A DNA stretch of 64,000 nucleotides from Nectonema munidae (taxonomy: Eukaryota > Nematomorpha > Nectonematoida > Nectonematidae), in NCBI GenBank assembly GCA_030549495.1, contig JAUIRK010000909.1, positions 413,501-477,500 of the forward strand. The letters are read 5' to 3'. Below are positions 1 through 12,130 of the stretch, one piece after another. The number at the start of each line of letters is the position of its first letter. Position 1 is the first letter of the stretch. Position numbers and translations under genes: made by a program. A model generated the notes under the pieces. It worked only from the letters and a program-made list of their open reading frames with translations. It did not search any database and was not told the origin of the DNA.

Positions 1-1700
1 AAAAGTAGTACAATGCTTAAATAGTATTTTAATTACCAAGAATAGTAAAGTTATGAACTGTTACAGTAACTATTTAAAGTAGTTACTGTATCCACTTTTT
101 GTTTTTACTCGATTATTTAATATGTTTATTTTTAGTTTTAAAAAATTGGCCTACAACTTCTTTTACAAAGAAAACTACTCTAAATACGTTTACTATTATT
201 ATGAATGGCTTTCTAAGCGTACACTTATGAATTCTCTGGTTACCAGCTTAAAAAGATTGCAGAAAGACTTGACTACACTAAATAATAAATCATTTGGAAA
301 AAGGAAGCTTCATATATCAAAGAAATCTTTATTGCAACATTTGATCAGCTTTTTGAAATTCTGATTTGCAAAAGTTAAAAATGTTCAAAAAATCATAGGA
401 TTAACATGTCAAGGTCAAAGTCACAGGAGCTACTACAATTATGCCACCTAAAATTATTGTGAAAGCTGTTTGTACTGTTCAAATTCATGAAGTAGACAAA
501 TCGATCTAATTCCACATACACACTTATCTGTTTCTCCATTCCCACACACATCCTCATCGGTTAAAACTTCCTGATTTGTGATTCATGCTTAACAAATAGA
601 ACACTTTAGAATGAAAGGAGTTTTGTTCAAAGGTAAACTAAATATCATTTATTAGATTTGTTTCATTTTTTGACTTATTAAATATGTTAACTTTTAACTA
701 ACTTTTTAGAAGATGATATTGACATACTTTTCCAAAAAATCTAAGTTTTTGTAAGGAAAAATGAATTTTTGAATTTCAATTTACTTATACTTATAATTTA
801 AACTAGTGATGGCAAGATACCAAAGTTTTGGTAGGATACAGATCCTTAAAAGTTGAGACCTAGGATTCTTCTTGATTTAAACAATTTACTTTTATAGTTT
901 ATGAAAAGCAGACTTTATAAGCGCATTCGCTTCACTCATTCATCAAGATGAAAGTTTATGAGAGACAAGTTCTAGGATAAAAGATCTTATTAGCGGTTTT
1001 AAAATTGACTTTGAAATAAAAGATTTTGTATAGCTCAGTCTTCACACTGCTAGCCAAGGCTGAAATGGTTTTGGAGTTAACAGAGCCAATTGAACAACTT
1101 TACTTGCAATATTTTCCTTTCCTTAAATCTCTTACGCCTCATTCTTTTAACACTTCTCTTTGTTAAATACACGTAATGACTTCTTTTTTTACATACGACT
1201 AAATATTTGAAATTGAATTATATGCTGTGAGTATTCCGAAAATTTACGATTGCGAATAAACTGAACTAAAAGGGTGTACTGAAAACAAAAAGACGCTACA
1301 GTAACTGCCTTAAATATTTACTAGAACAATTAACTCTACTATTCTTGGTAATTAAAATACTATTTAGTCATGGTAAATTTACCATTTTTTAGGCCTAGCT
1401 TAACCTTCAATGATGTAAAAGTTCGGCCTTAAAAATCGTCTTAAAAAGTAAAGATTTTTAAGTTCTCTATAGTATTAACATATTATCCAAATATTGGTAT
1501 TGCTGACGTAACAGAAAAATATTGTAAATATTTACTTATTCAAAAAATTGAGTAAAAGCTCTCAATTTACATGCATTGATATAGTAATGTTACTATAAAA
1601 ATGGTCAAACTTTATGCTACCACTTTTTGACTTCTATAGTTGTGCAATCACCTCTTTTTATTTTAAGTGTAGTAAAACTTTCTGTCACAATGTCGATAGC
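1..1700. mobile_element. Inverted-repeat (fold-back) element, left arm cut by the window edge
   Basis: Bases 1-113 read in reverse complement match 1281-1375: both carry AAAACAAAAAG, then a CAGTAACT core, then ACTATTCTTGGTAATTAAA. The right arm continues to about 1690 and ends in TTTTATTTTAAGTGTAG. The arm sequence recurs at 27,625-27,955 (+) and 48,110-48,445 (-), so it is a dispersed family. The interior (about 113-1280) shows no protein I recognise. An 80-codon open frame at 122-364 is lysine- and tyrosine-rich and probably chance. No target duplication can be checked because the left end is outside the window. Confidence 0.55.
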
Positions 1701-1938
1701 ATCCGTCACATCCGTTATTTTAACGATAAAAAAGCACGTATATTCTTAGTCTTTTATTTTCAGTTTAAAGCGTTAATGCAACTATCGTTTATTTTTAATC
1801 AAATGCTTAAGTGAACCATGAAGGATTCTTATTTTTAGTTGTTTTTACACGATTTTACGTTTGGTATTTGAAGAATCATCAATAATCATTTGATTTATTG
1901 CGTTTTATTTCAAAATGTTTGTAGTTAGTTCCTTTTAC

Positions 1939-2030
1939 GTGAGTAAGATTGGTTAGGTACTGGGCTTTGCTAACTCAAGGTCTTGGGTTCGATCCCACAT
2001 CAAGCCTACTTTCTCATAGTTTGATACAAG
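1939..2030 (+). repeat. tRNA-derived SINE head (copy 1)
   Basis: The sequence resembles a tRNA with a D-arm-like TTGGTTAG and a perfect B box GGTTCGATCCC at 1986-1996. The same head, followed by the same tail (ACTTTCTCATAGTT, then GATACAAGC), occurs at 39,050-39,150. The shared non-tRNA tail and the lack of a clear 7-bp acceptor stem argue for a SINE and not a working tRNA gene. Confidence 0.6.
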
Positions 2031-2126
2031 CTCTCTTCCTCTTCCTCTTTCACGATCATAATTTCGATATATGTATACATATCATTCGAAAAGAAACAAC
2101 TGTTCAATAAAAAGCTCTTCGAACAA

Positions 2127-2215
2127 ATATATCCATTCGACGAATCGTCTGGCGACAATATGTCTGGCAACCAAGTGTTCGGTGACGAAATGTCCGGCCC
2201 GGATATTGCGCGGGC
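2127..2215. repeat. Degenerate 15-bp tandem array (copy 1)
   Basis: About five units of 15 bp of the form CGACAAAATGTCTGG follow one another; each has a GACRAAT-like start and a GTCYGG or GTTCGG end. Similar period-15 arrays occur at 26,022-26,130, 29,826-29,872 and 39,487-39,540. Confidence 0.5.
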
Positions 2216-2709
2216 AAATATTTTCTGTCCGCACCTAAACTGGCAGACGCATCTCTCCGCACTCTCAAAAGGAAGAAAAAAAGTTATTTAAAAAAATATG
2301 GTTTCAAATAATAATAATTAAAACAAAAAATGAGCATCACAATTATAAATAAATCAATATTGCCAAAAAAAAACACATTAATCTTTCTAAGTTAATTTTT
2401 GAAACTATTTTTTAGTATTAATTCTTTTCATCTCACTCTTTTTAACCAAATATCATTAGCGGAAGAAGGTTTTAAACGTGTTCTTCTTGGATTAACTATA
2501 TTAGTCTAGCTAAGATGACATTTCTTTCCCTTGATGCACTAGTAGCCATGATGCAAATTCCACGTTTAAATATTGATGAAGGAAGTGGGAGATGTTAGAG
2601 TGACATTTCCACTAAATGAGGATATAATTGCAGGTTAATAAATCAACTTAAATTTTTGTATTTTATATTTCTTCTCTTTCAATTCCTTTATGATCATCAT
2701 CAAATTCGC

Positions 2710-3467
2710 CAGCGGCAGTTTTTCTCAACTCTTTTTTTTTAACAAAGGACCAACTTAAGAACTAAGATTGCACTAGAGGGCCGCAACAAAAACAAAAAAC
2801 ATATTCCACTAATTTAATGACCCTTAAAATTCTTTAAAAAAAATTAAAAAAAGTTTTTTTTAATAAAAACTTTTAGTAAAAAAAATAATGAGTGAAAAGA
2901 TTCTTGTAATTTCTGAATCCATTATGCTGCATGTATTTCACCAATTGGCAAAGACAATTAGGAACCTCTTTTTACGTATCCTTGTACAAAAATGTGAAGA
3001 GGCAAAGGTACCTTGGAGGAATATAATCGATAAGGCACAAACGCTTGATTGGAACTATGATCTTTATTATTTTTCTTGATTCAGGATAGAAGCCGAAATA
3101 TTGTGGCATCCAATGTTTCTGATCTGAAGTGCCAATGTTTCTTGAGAAGTACAATTTACATTGACTATGCATTGGTGTGCTGAAAATATGGGCGATGGGA
3201 GATCGCCTAGTCTAAATCTGTCACTTCCATACTGTGTAGTTCGAATTTAAGAACAGATTATGGATATATTACTCCACTACAACCTAAGTTCAGTACATAG
3301 ATTAATAACTGTGAAATTTACACGGTTTTAACAGAATATTGTTATGCGATTTTTTTTTAATTTTGCTATGTGGACCTCGGCTATGTGAGTCTTAGTTCAG
3401 AGAATTCAACACATGAGGCCGCGAGCCAGATGTGCCCTCACAGCCTTGGTTGAGAAACACTCGTCTA
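2710..3467. mobile_element. hAT-like non-autonomous element (probable)
   Basis: The left end reads CAGCGGCAGTTTTTCTCAAC and is followed by the GGACCA motif common near hAT ends. The right end in reverse complement reads GACGAGTGTTTCTCAACC, so the two form imperfect terminal inverted repeats. No exact 8-bp target duplication is left and no transposase was seen inside. Confidence 0.4.
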
Positions 3468-3479
3468 GAGTCTTAAGAA

Positions 3480-4058
3480 ATCTAGAACTTGTTAATTCTA
3501 TTTTTGAACCTATTCATTTTGACTAATCTTGAAATTTTCATTTTTTTTTCATTAAAAGACATTAAAACATAATCACGCCTATCATGATTCTCTACTTTCA
3601 TACTTTTTGATTAGAATTTAGAAAGACAGTCATTTTCTATAGTGCATGGACTTCATTAAAAAACAAATAACTTTTCATCAATTTTTTTTAACTAACTTAG
3701 TAAGGAATATGGAATATGTGGAGGAGAAGATTATTGGTAAGGTAATCTCGCACTTCAAAACTTCCATGCCCTTAACCGTTCGCCTCGTATTTTAAAGATT
3801 GGATATCCATCTTTTGTAGGTGATTGCAGTTCTATGAGTTCATAAAATTCATTGAACAACATAGATATAGTGAACCTTGATGCTCAAACAATTTGCTTAA
3901 CCAAGAATTTTCACAAAATTAGTACCTGAGCATATCCAACGATCCTTGTTTAGTTAAAAGTTTTATTAAGAAATGTTTTAAACAGTTTTAAATGAAAAAA
4001 TATTCATTTGAGCGAATTCGTAGTTTCAGAATTTTGAAATGCCATACTTTTTAATTAG
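3480..4058. other. AT-rich non-coding stretch before the Ig-like exons
   Basis: No gene or repeat recognised. The last 15 bases are a pyrimidine-rich tract ending in TTAATTAG, used as the splice acceptor of the exon at 4059. Confidence 0.4.
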
Positions 4059-4394
4059 GAAGTTGTCTTCCGATATTTGGATCAAATCGAATTCAAGAAA
4101 TAGCGTTTGAGGAAGGTAAGAGAATTGAAGTGAAAACCTCTGCATCCTGCCCATTTCCTGGAGCAAAGGCGTTCTACAGAGTCGATGATCTATTCTTTTG
4201 GGAAGATCGTCTCCATCCCGATTATGAGATAGCGCTTAGAGAAGGCCCTGACGACAACAAAGAGTACACGCTAACTTTTTTGCCAACACAGAGAGAACAC
4301 ACCATCTACTTCACGGCTCTTGAACCACATCCTGCAATCAATCGCGAGTTCATCACCTTTAACTTCCTGTACCAAATCCATCTTCACCAAGCAG
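4059..4394 (+). CDS. Ig-like domain exon 1 of an unnamed extracellular-type gene
   Basis: This exon encodes 112 residues in one frame and is a multiple of three (336 bp). It starts in phase 1 after TTAATTAG and can end in phase 1 at AG|GCAAGC, a GC-type donor. The protein has EEGKRIEVK, a Cys in SASCPFPG, a Trp about 18 residues later, then YTLTFLP and YFTA. That is the spacing of an Ig/I-set-like sandwich, though the usual second cysteine is missing. It aligns along its length with the exon at 5394 (EEGVELELSATCP against EEGKRIEVKTSASCP), so the two are tandem paralogues. Phase 1-1 symmetry is usual for extracellular modules. It could join the short exon at 4986 or the exon at 5394; both fit in phase. 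Earlier exons must lie upstream. Function unknown. Confidence 0.65.
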
Positions 4395-4985
4395 GCAAGC
4401 TTTTTAATGAATTTTATTCAAAAATTGCATGAGCTAGCGCACTTACTTTCCACTAACCAGAAGCGGGTACCTACCAGCGTTAGTTTACCCAGGATACACA
4501 TTAGGTAATTGTGAGTGCATGCGCCTCATTAAATGCTTTAAGCAAAAAATTTATAATTTTTTAATTATCTGAGTTTATTCTGAATTGTTTTACGCGCTCG
4601 GAGGTGGAGTTGTTTCCGCCCTTGACAAAACTTTCATTTCTTTGAGCTGCAGTTTGGGAAAAGTTTACGAAAAATACTTTTGAATAGGAATTTTCTTATT
4701 TTAAGTTCGAGCAAGAGCAACACGAAAAGAGTTCATAGGACCTGCAAGCTGCCCACCGATGGGATAGAGTTTGTTTCCTAAAATCATATTTATTTTTGAA
4801 TGAAATTCTTTAATCCGCGATATTTAACATTTTCTGCGAGTTTCCTGGGATTTGAGTAAAATATGAAAAGGATAAACTTTAGTGAAGAAAATATAGGGAG
4901 ATGAGCGTATGTGAAAAATTTTCCTTTTAAGAAATTTTGAATAAAGACTTTTTACTACTTCTATTAACTATTTTGTATATTCCAG

Positions 4986-5032
4986 GTTTTACCAATGATC
5001 CAGCGCCACTTCACGTATTTCCTGGAAGCTGA
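4986..5032 (+). CDS. Possible short terminal exon after Ig-like exon 1
   Basis: A good acceptor (TTTTGTATATTCCAG) is followed by a phase-1 frame reading GFTNDPAPLHVFPGS and a TGA. Joined to the exon ending at 4394 it gives a natural C-terminus. This rests on splice-site and phase agreement alone; skipping it to reach the exon at 5394 is equally possible. Confidence 0.35.
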
Positions 5033-5393
5033 ACTTTTATTCTTTTTTATTTTGAAACTTTTTTAAGGATTTTGATACTATTTTTAAAAAGAAATCAGGG
5101 CTTGTTCTATTTATATAAAATATAAGTATTTAGTTAGGGTAATTGGTGGTGGAGCGCAGAGACGTAATCAAGAGGAGAGCAGGAATTAAAACTATCTCCA
5201 ATTTTAACTCATTTTATTATTACAGTAATCACAATTTTTTTAAACTTTGAAGGCGAATATTTTTTATTTCTTGCCCCCACCCCCTCCTGAAAATAAAAGA
5301 TAGATGCGTCTAAAGAAGAGGGAAAGAAATTTTAAATGTGTGCAACTTTTCTTTGATTTTATGTGAAAATGTTTTAAGTTTCTTGTCAAAAAG

Positions 5394-5717
5394 TTCCTGG
5401 AGAAAGAGGAGAAGAGACTTTAAAAATACACAGGGAAGAAGGAGTAGAGTTGGAGCTGAGTGCGACCTGTCCTGACTTGGAGAGGGAGTACGCCGTCTAC
5501 TTGGAAGTGAATGGAAGAGTTATTTCTGAGAGTGAAACTGGCTATGAAATACAACTCACACACAATCCAGATTCGCATAGATACACAGCATCAATCCAGT
5601 TTACTCCAGCGTTGGATGTTTCCAAGGTGTATGCCACGATCTACGAAAAACATGAAGGAGTTAGCCAAGCTTTTGTCAGAGAAAACGCCATTAAAGAGTT
5701 CGAAATTGAATTTTCTC
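5394..5717 (+). CDS. Ig-like domain exon 2, paralogue of exon 1
   Basis: A 324-bp exon, phase 1 at both ends: acceptor CAAAAAG|TT, donor TCTC|GTAAGA. It encodes VPGERGEE, then EEGVELELSATCP, a VYLEVNGRV strand in the place of the usual Ig tryptophan strand, YEIQL, and YTASIQFTP followed by YATIYEKH. The order and spacing match the exon at 4059, so this is a second copy of the same Ig-like module. Base composition is clearly richer in GC than the flanks and codon use looks functional. It may be the next domain of the same protein or part of a neighbouring duplicate gene. Family not identified. Confidence 0.65.
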
Positions 5718-5822
5718 GTAAGAAACTCTTTAAAAATACATCGGAAAATGCTTATCTTAATCGTACTCCATTGTGATCTTCTAGAATTCAACTTCCATGG
5801 TAAATTTTCTTCTCATTTTTAG

Positions 5823-5872
5823 ATCTAATGATTTCAGGAATCGAATTCAAAAAATTTCATTCTAAACGATAA
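5823..5872 (+). CDS. Possible short terminal exon after Ig-like exon 2
   Basis: After a 105-bp intron (GTAAGA to TTCTCATTTTTAG) a phase-1 frame reads HLMISGIEFKKFHSKR and stops at TAA (5870-5872). This parallels the short exon at 4986. No close AATAAA is seen, so the call is tentative. Confidence 0.35.
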
Positions 5873-5894
5873 AATCCGTAAAATTAGAATGCCC

Positions 5895-5911
5895 AGAGAG
5901 AGAGAGAGAGA

Positions 5912-5946
<35 letters not shown>

Positions 5947-5958
5947 GAGAGGGAGGGA
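5895..5958. repeat. (AG)n followed by a run of about 32 G
   Basis: A dinucleotide repeat grades into an uninterrupted G tract (about 5914-5945) and back to GA. This is a simple repeat, prone to length errors in assembly, and could form a quadruplex. Confidence 0.9.
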
Positions 5959-5959
5959 A

Positions 5960-8275
5960 AAGAAAAAACTTTATTTTAATACAAAACACTCTTAGACATA
6001 CAAAAAACAGAAATAAGTAGAAAAATGTCCTTTAAAGAGAATAAATAGACCACTTTCAATAAACTAAGCGCTTAAATTACAAAATTTTAAGCATAAATAC
6101 TTGGAGATTCGAATGTGATTGGTTTTGTAGGCATCGAAAATAAAAATTAAAAAGAAAAAAAATTTAAAAAGTTTTCTTCAGCTGAAAAAAATGTTGACAC
6201 AAGAAGATGAAAGGTAATAGTGTAGGCAAATTTTTAGAAAACCTTTTACTCTAAGGCTCTTAAAATAAGCATTCGTGATTTTTGCAAAATTTTATACAAG
6301 AGTACTGAGTCTTTGCATTCACAGATCATGAAAAATGCCTTCGAAGGTTCATCTCCTATTCGAACAACTTTCACAACGATGTACTATAAAATTTAAAGTT
6401 TTGTTTCACACAGAAAACTCTTCCTCAATTATACACACCATCCTGCTTTGAAATCACCGTTATCCACTGAAATTCTAAATTGCGATATTTTTGATATTAC
6501 TCATGATCTCTATTCTTTAACAATGAAACAAAATGATCTTCGTCTATAACAGTGGCTGCAAATGATTGGATGCGTATTAAGCTAATGATATTTCTTTAAA
6601 AATAATATGAAAAAGAGTTTTTTCAAAAGTTCCACGTAAAGATCTTAAAAAGTTATCTCCATCAAAACGGGAATGAATCATTTTTTTAATTTTAGCATTG
6701 AAATATGTTTCCATAATAACTTTTTGTTTTTCTCATTTTAGTTCTAACCGAACTTGCAAAACGTGAGAATTTTTTTACAAAACGATAAACTTTTACTAAT
6801 ATTGACGCATATTCCTTTAGACTACAATCGATGATTATATCCTGAAAGTTTCAAGTAAATTTGATATCATTTAGCATACTAAGAATGCAGAGAATTTTTA
6901 TTCTGCAAAAAATTCAGAGGGGAGATAAATTACACATTTTATTTGTCAAAAATTTTTTTGATAAGTCATATTCAAAATAAGTCAACTTCAAATAGAACAA
7001 AATGGCATAAGATTTATTTGTATAGGTATAGGCAATAAGAAGACTATTTGTATAGCAACTCGATTTTTGCATGATTAAAAGCTATAATACTCTTTCTTTT
7101 GCATTTTCATCAATACTATATTGATATATGAATAAGTTGTAGAGCCAGGGGCAGAATCATCTCCTCCCCCTCATATGGTATGCTCCTTTATTTACAGTTT
7201 TTTGAATGATTTAACCGAATTTTTAAATCAATCATTTTTTTTCCTTTTAACTAATAATAATGGATCAATTTTATAAAAAAATGATAAATTTGAAAGCGAA
7301 GAAAAATAGCACAATCACGTTATTATTAATATAAGTTTGACATTTAGATTCGCCATAACGAACAGATATGTAATTATACACTGTACACATTAGCTCTTGT
7401 ATCATTGTGAATATCTTTACTTTACGATTATTAATTATTACTTATCAAAAGAATGTCGATTTGCTAGGATCTTCTCAAAACTTTTACAATTCTTAATTTT
7501 TTTGAACGAACTAAAAATAATTCCTGTTATTTCAAATGTTTTTAAACTTTTAAAATCAAAAAATCAAAAAATAAAATGAAAATAAAAAATGGGTTTTTTG
7601 TTCTAAATAGTTCAAAACATTGAATAAGATGAAATTATTTTAAATTTTTTTAAAATAAAAATTTCAAAAAGTTTTGAGATGATTTCGCATTATTTCGGTA
7701 AAAGTGTAAACTTGTGGTAACGTTTACCATGTAATTTCTCTGCGATGCGCTAAGCGGTATAATTTTCTCATTCAAATGCATATATTTTTTTCTTGTTTGT
7801 TTAGCTTCAAAGGAAGTTGTAAAGCCATAAAGTTTTTACCTAAAATATTCAAGATATAATTTCAAAATTTCTATTTATTTTGTCGTTCAATATTTAAACC
7901 TTAACAAAAATCATGACACTAAATATATATTTTCTTACTTTGATTTAAAATTTAACTTGATGCTGTGTATTTGGTTCAATAAAAAGTTCACAACTCCACT
8001 ATTTTATAACTCTTTTTCTCACATGTTAATTTTGATACTATTTGCTTTCTCACTATTAATTTTTTTATTAGTTAATTTCATTTTTCATTAATTTAAATTT
8101 TGTTATAAGATATTTAGTTAGTTTGAATTGAATGCAGAAAGTACACAAATCCTAACTTAAATATCATTAGAAAAACCAATTTTTATGAAAATTCTAGAAA
8201 TTCTCTTTTAGTAATCAAAATAAAAAAACTGAATTACAATAAAAAGCAGGCATATAAGCAGCGTATTTTAATACT
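5960..8275. other. AT-rich region, no gene recognised
   Basis: Both strands were read. Only short A/T-driven open frames occur, none with a recognisable motif. The stretch is probably old repeat debris. Confidence 0.5.
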
Positions 8276-8279
8276 GGAG

Positions 8280-10450
8280 ATTCATTAATTTTAGCTTAAC
8301 TTCGTCAAACCAAGTTTTTGTAATAGATGATATTTTTTACATCAGTGAAAAATATTTATCAAGTCATGTTGGAAATTTGTGACATCGTTTTCATCTGAAA
8401 CATCATATATTTTAATATCATCAGTAATTACTTTTACCTTAGAGTTGATGTCATTCAAAAGATAATTCAAAAAATGTTAAAAAGAAGATGCCCCACCACA
8501 GATCCCGTTCAGGATCTCCACTCGAAACAGATTTCTCTTCTGAATGTCTTCCATTTAAAACAACAAATTGTTTCCTATTTTCTAAAAAAAATTTTATCCA
8601 TGCAAGCAAGTCTCCATGAATACATTGGATTTTGACTTTATAATCAAATATTTATGAGGTCACAAATCAAAACCTTGTGAAAATCGAGAAATAAAACATC
8701 CATAGTGTCACTAAATTATAATATAATCGATGAAAAACTAATTCTTGTTGTCAATGTTGTTGACTGAAATCATACCTCTTTTGAACTCAAGAAGTTTAGT
8801 GATTTTTGATTTGCCAAATATGAACCTATGCTGATTCACAATTAAAAAATTAAAGTTATAATTTTTTCTGCAATTATTGATTCGAGTACTTTACAAAAAA
8901 TTGGAGTGAGGCTTACAAGGCTAGTTGAGTGTAGTTACCAAGAAGTTTTTTATCGTCGGAATCTTCCACACATCTAACAACTTTTTCTTTAATTGATCTT
9001 TCTAAAAGAATTCTTACTGAAATGGCCAGAGCATCGCATAATTCACTGATAATAATGAAAAGTTGAAGATTTTGAAAACCAAGTTATTTAAACTTTTTCA
9101 AATTTTTCAATTTTGTATTCATTGTATTTTCTTTAATATAATTATTGCTTCAACTAAAGCATTCCGGGTTACGTAAAGTAACATTATAATTATTTTTTAT
9201 AAGTGACACGATCAGAGAAAACTGAGCTAGGGTACTGACAACAGATGTCAGCTTTTTCAACGTCAGAGTTGACAGCTTTTCCATTAGATCCAATTAATTA
9301 AACATGTTCGCTTTTCTCCTCTGATTCACACAGGACGAAACTTTCTTTGTATTCTGACTATAATTGGAAAGTTCTTCTCATAAGAAATATTTGCTTTACG
9401 TGTTTCGTTTCCCAGAGTGTTTGATGTTTGTTTGTATTTCTCAAAAAAATACCTGAACCTAAGCTTTCTGAACTTGTTATATAACCTTTCCTTTTTCTTA
9501 ATGAGCTTGTTTGCCTTAAGGTTAATGAAATGATGAAACTTTGTAGACGTGCTTCTTAGAGGAATATGTTCCTCAAAGAGTGAATCAAGTTTACTCATTA
9601 ACAGAGAACAAAAGCCTACGTGGCTGAAACTTTCAAAAAAAATGCCAATTTCCTTTAGATTAGAGTTTTCTCTGTAAGGATACGCTTTTTGGTAGTAGAA
9701 ATTGAGGTAAATTTACTTAGAAAAAGGCTAAAGCTTAGGCATAAATGATCACTTTTATCAAGAGGAGGCACACTTTCAGATTTGTAATGATATCAGAAAA
9801 ATTATAGTTATGAATAAATCCAGGATAGACTGTCCACCAAAACTCTCCACACTAGTTGTTTCTGAAATAAGCTGAGAATAACCTTTTTCTTGTAAAAAAA
9901 ATTGAAAAACTTTTGGCATTTAGATTTATACTGTGGTTAGAAAAGCAGTCCATTCAATATCAGGATAATAAAAAATCTTCGACAATTAATATACGACTTT
10001 TTGAGAAAATTGAATGAAGTATAAGTTATGAATTTTCGAAGATTCAAAAAAGCAGTATTTAAACTTCTGTAAATGCAGCAAAAAATATGGTCTTTTTTAT
10101 TGGAAGAAATTCTACTCGCTTCTGTTCTAGTTACGTTTTAGTAAAAACATTTAAGACATTGAAAATAAAACTTTTTTTAAAACTCCTTTTCTACTTCCAG
10201 AAACATTTTAAGTGTTGGAAAAATTATGAACCATTTCAAAGTCGGATATATAAAACAAAGAAGGCTTGATTACTCTTGGGAGTTCTTCAGTCAATGCGAC
10301 AACTGTGAAGTTTTCATCAATAAGCATAAAAGACAATTCATCCATTTTACTTAGATAAGGAACAGATATGTCACATGAATAAAGAACATTACCTCTTTGT
10401 AAGGAAGTCCTTTGTGCTTCCTGTGTTGACTTGTTTTTTCATTATCTTCC
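8280..10450 (-). mobile_element. LINE remnant (CR1/Jockey-like endonuclease plus reverse transcriptase)
   Basis: Read on the minus strand from high to low coordinates. At 10,450-10,290 an endonuclease N-terminal-like stretch reads SKMDELSFMLIDENF, then VVALTE. Near 9740 the endonuclease end reads ESVPPLDKSDHLCLSF. At 9598-9326 there is a lysine- and arginine-rich linker of the kind found between endonuclease and RT, open for 90 codons. Near 8480-8380 the RT region reads NDINSKVKVITDDIKIYDVS, where the usual catalytic A/F-DD is degraded to TDD. Many stops and frame changes make it inactive. The 3' end is not defined. Confidence 0.75.
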
Positions 10451-11209
10451 TAATCATTCCTAAGTTTTTTAAAGAATCTCTTGAAACACAATAAATATTT
10501 TTGTGTAAGAAAATGAAATTTTTCTTGACAACTTCAAGCTCTATTGAAGTGAAATCATTAGAAATAAAAAAACATTCCTAAACTTGACAGATACTGTTTT
10601 TAAGTTTGCAAGAACATTTTTTACTAAATTTTTCATCTCAACATTTTCATAAATATTTTAACAACGAAAATAGACTACCCAAAAGCTTTTGGAAGACATT
10701 TTCCAATACTTTCTTTTATTCTCCTTTACTACTTTTGTGGGTAATGATAGTAACGCCAGCTAGAAAAATGTGCGTGATCATCACGAAAGAATTATATCGT
10801 GCCATATTCATCTGCTTTAGATTTTTTGCTAGTATAATTACTCTTTTCTATCGAAAAATGTTTCTAATTTACGTAGTTAATCAATTTACTATTACTAATA
10901 ATGAGTATTTCTTCATTCCATTTATTGCTAATTATTTATTATTTGCCCACCCATCCCTTTCACTTCACAAGTTTTTATTATGAAAGTCAGTTTGTTAATT
11001 GATTAGTTATAGTTACAGTAAATATTTTACCATAAGATTGAGATTCCAAAAAGTATTTCGTTATATTCAAGCTCATTGATGTATTAAGGACTAATACCGC
11101 CATAAACCCATATTATTTGCGACGTTCCAATAACACTTCAAAACATCAGACACTAAATAATAGCATCATTAAACTTTTCTATAAGTCAAAATTTAAAGCA
11201 TTTTGTGAA

Positions 11210-11420
11210 GTGTTGGAAAAATTATGAAGATAAAGATGGATTGATTACATTAGACATCTTTTTTGGGATGATAACTTTGAAGTTTTCATCAATAAGTATA
11301 AACACCATTCATCCTCTTTAATTAGCAATTGATTACAATTTGTGTATGGAACAGATATGTCACTTGAATAAGGAATCTTATTTCGTTGTAAGGAAGTGTG
11401 GTAATAACTAATAATGACCT
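11210..11420 (-). mobile_element. Second LINE fragment, endonuclease start
   Basis: This fragment matches 10,210-10,440: both share GTGTTGGAAAAATTATGAA, GAAGTTTTCATCAATAAG and GGAACAGATATGTCAC. It is a separate copy of the endonuclease start of the same LINE family on the minus strand (SSDISVPYTNCNQLL). Nothing further downstream of the element was recognised. Confidence 0.6.
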
Positions 11421-11429
11421 TTTGTGACT

Positions 11430-12125
11430 ATAGAATACAGTCATTCCATTAAGTAAAAAAGTAAAAAAAGAACCTTTTGCTGCAGCCATTTCAAGCTCTC
11501 AGGAAAGCTAGCCTAATGTTTAAAACATAAATGAGTCAAAGAAGGCAGCAAATCTTTGTAATTTTAATCTCAAAAGTAAGACAAGGATTTTTATACATAA
11601 TGCTTAGACTCATAAACAAAATAGAAAAAACTAAAAGTGTTTCAAATTGACTCGATTTATAAAATTGACTGTATTTTTGTTTAGGAGACAGAAGTAAAAA
11701 AAAGGTATTTTTGAGCATCATTTGTATATTTACATATTCGTGGTCATCCAGTCATATTGTTTCTAAAGATGGCAATTATATTTGATAAAAATAACTAGCG
11801 CCGATAGCATGGAGGTTAATCCTCCATATGTATTTTAATACAATATTCAACACAATTTTTGTTGAATTAAGCCTGGCAGTTGTTTTTAAGTTTGTTTTGA
11901 TTGCTGAATCTAAAACTAATTTTTGTTTTTCTCTCACCTCAAGTTTTTAAGCTATAGGCTTTAAATTTTATAAAAAAATATGAAAAAAACTGTACATAAC
12001 AGCCACAGTACTTGTTTTTAAAAAAAAGTTGCAAAACTAACATACAATAAAAATTAAAAAAAAGCAGACATAAATAAAATGTTTATTTAACAGTATAATG
12101 TTTTTACAAAGCATGAGTCTTTATT
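11430..12125. other. AT-rich, no gene recognised
   Basis: Only short minus-strand open frames (for example 11,536-11,721) without motifs. A TAGCGCCGATAGCATGGAGG stretch at about 11,800 is richer in GC but unassigned. Confidence 0.4.
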
Positions 12126-12130
12126 TGAAG

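Noticed and set aside
1986-1996. A tRNA gene
   Set aside because: The B box is perfect, but there is no convincing acceptor stem, and the downstream tail is shared with a second copy, as in a SINE.
10606-10983. A 125-codon plus-strand protein gene
   Set aside because: Composition follows the local A/T bias, no domain or splice context, and it lies amid LINE debris on the other strand.
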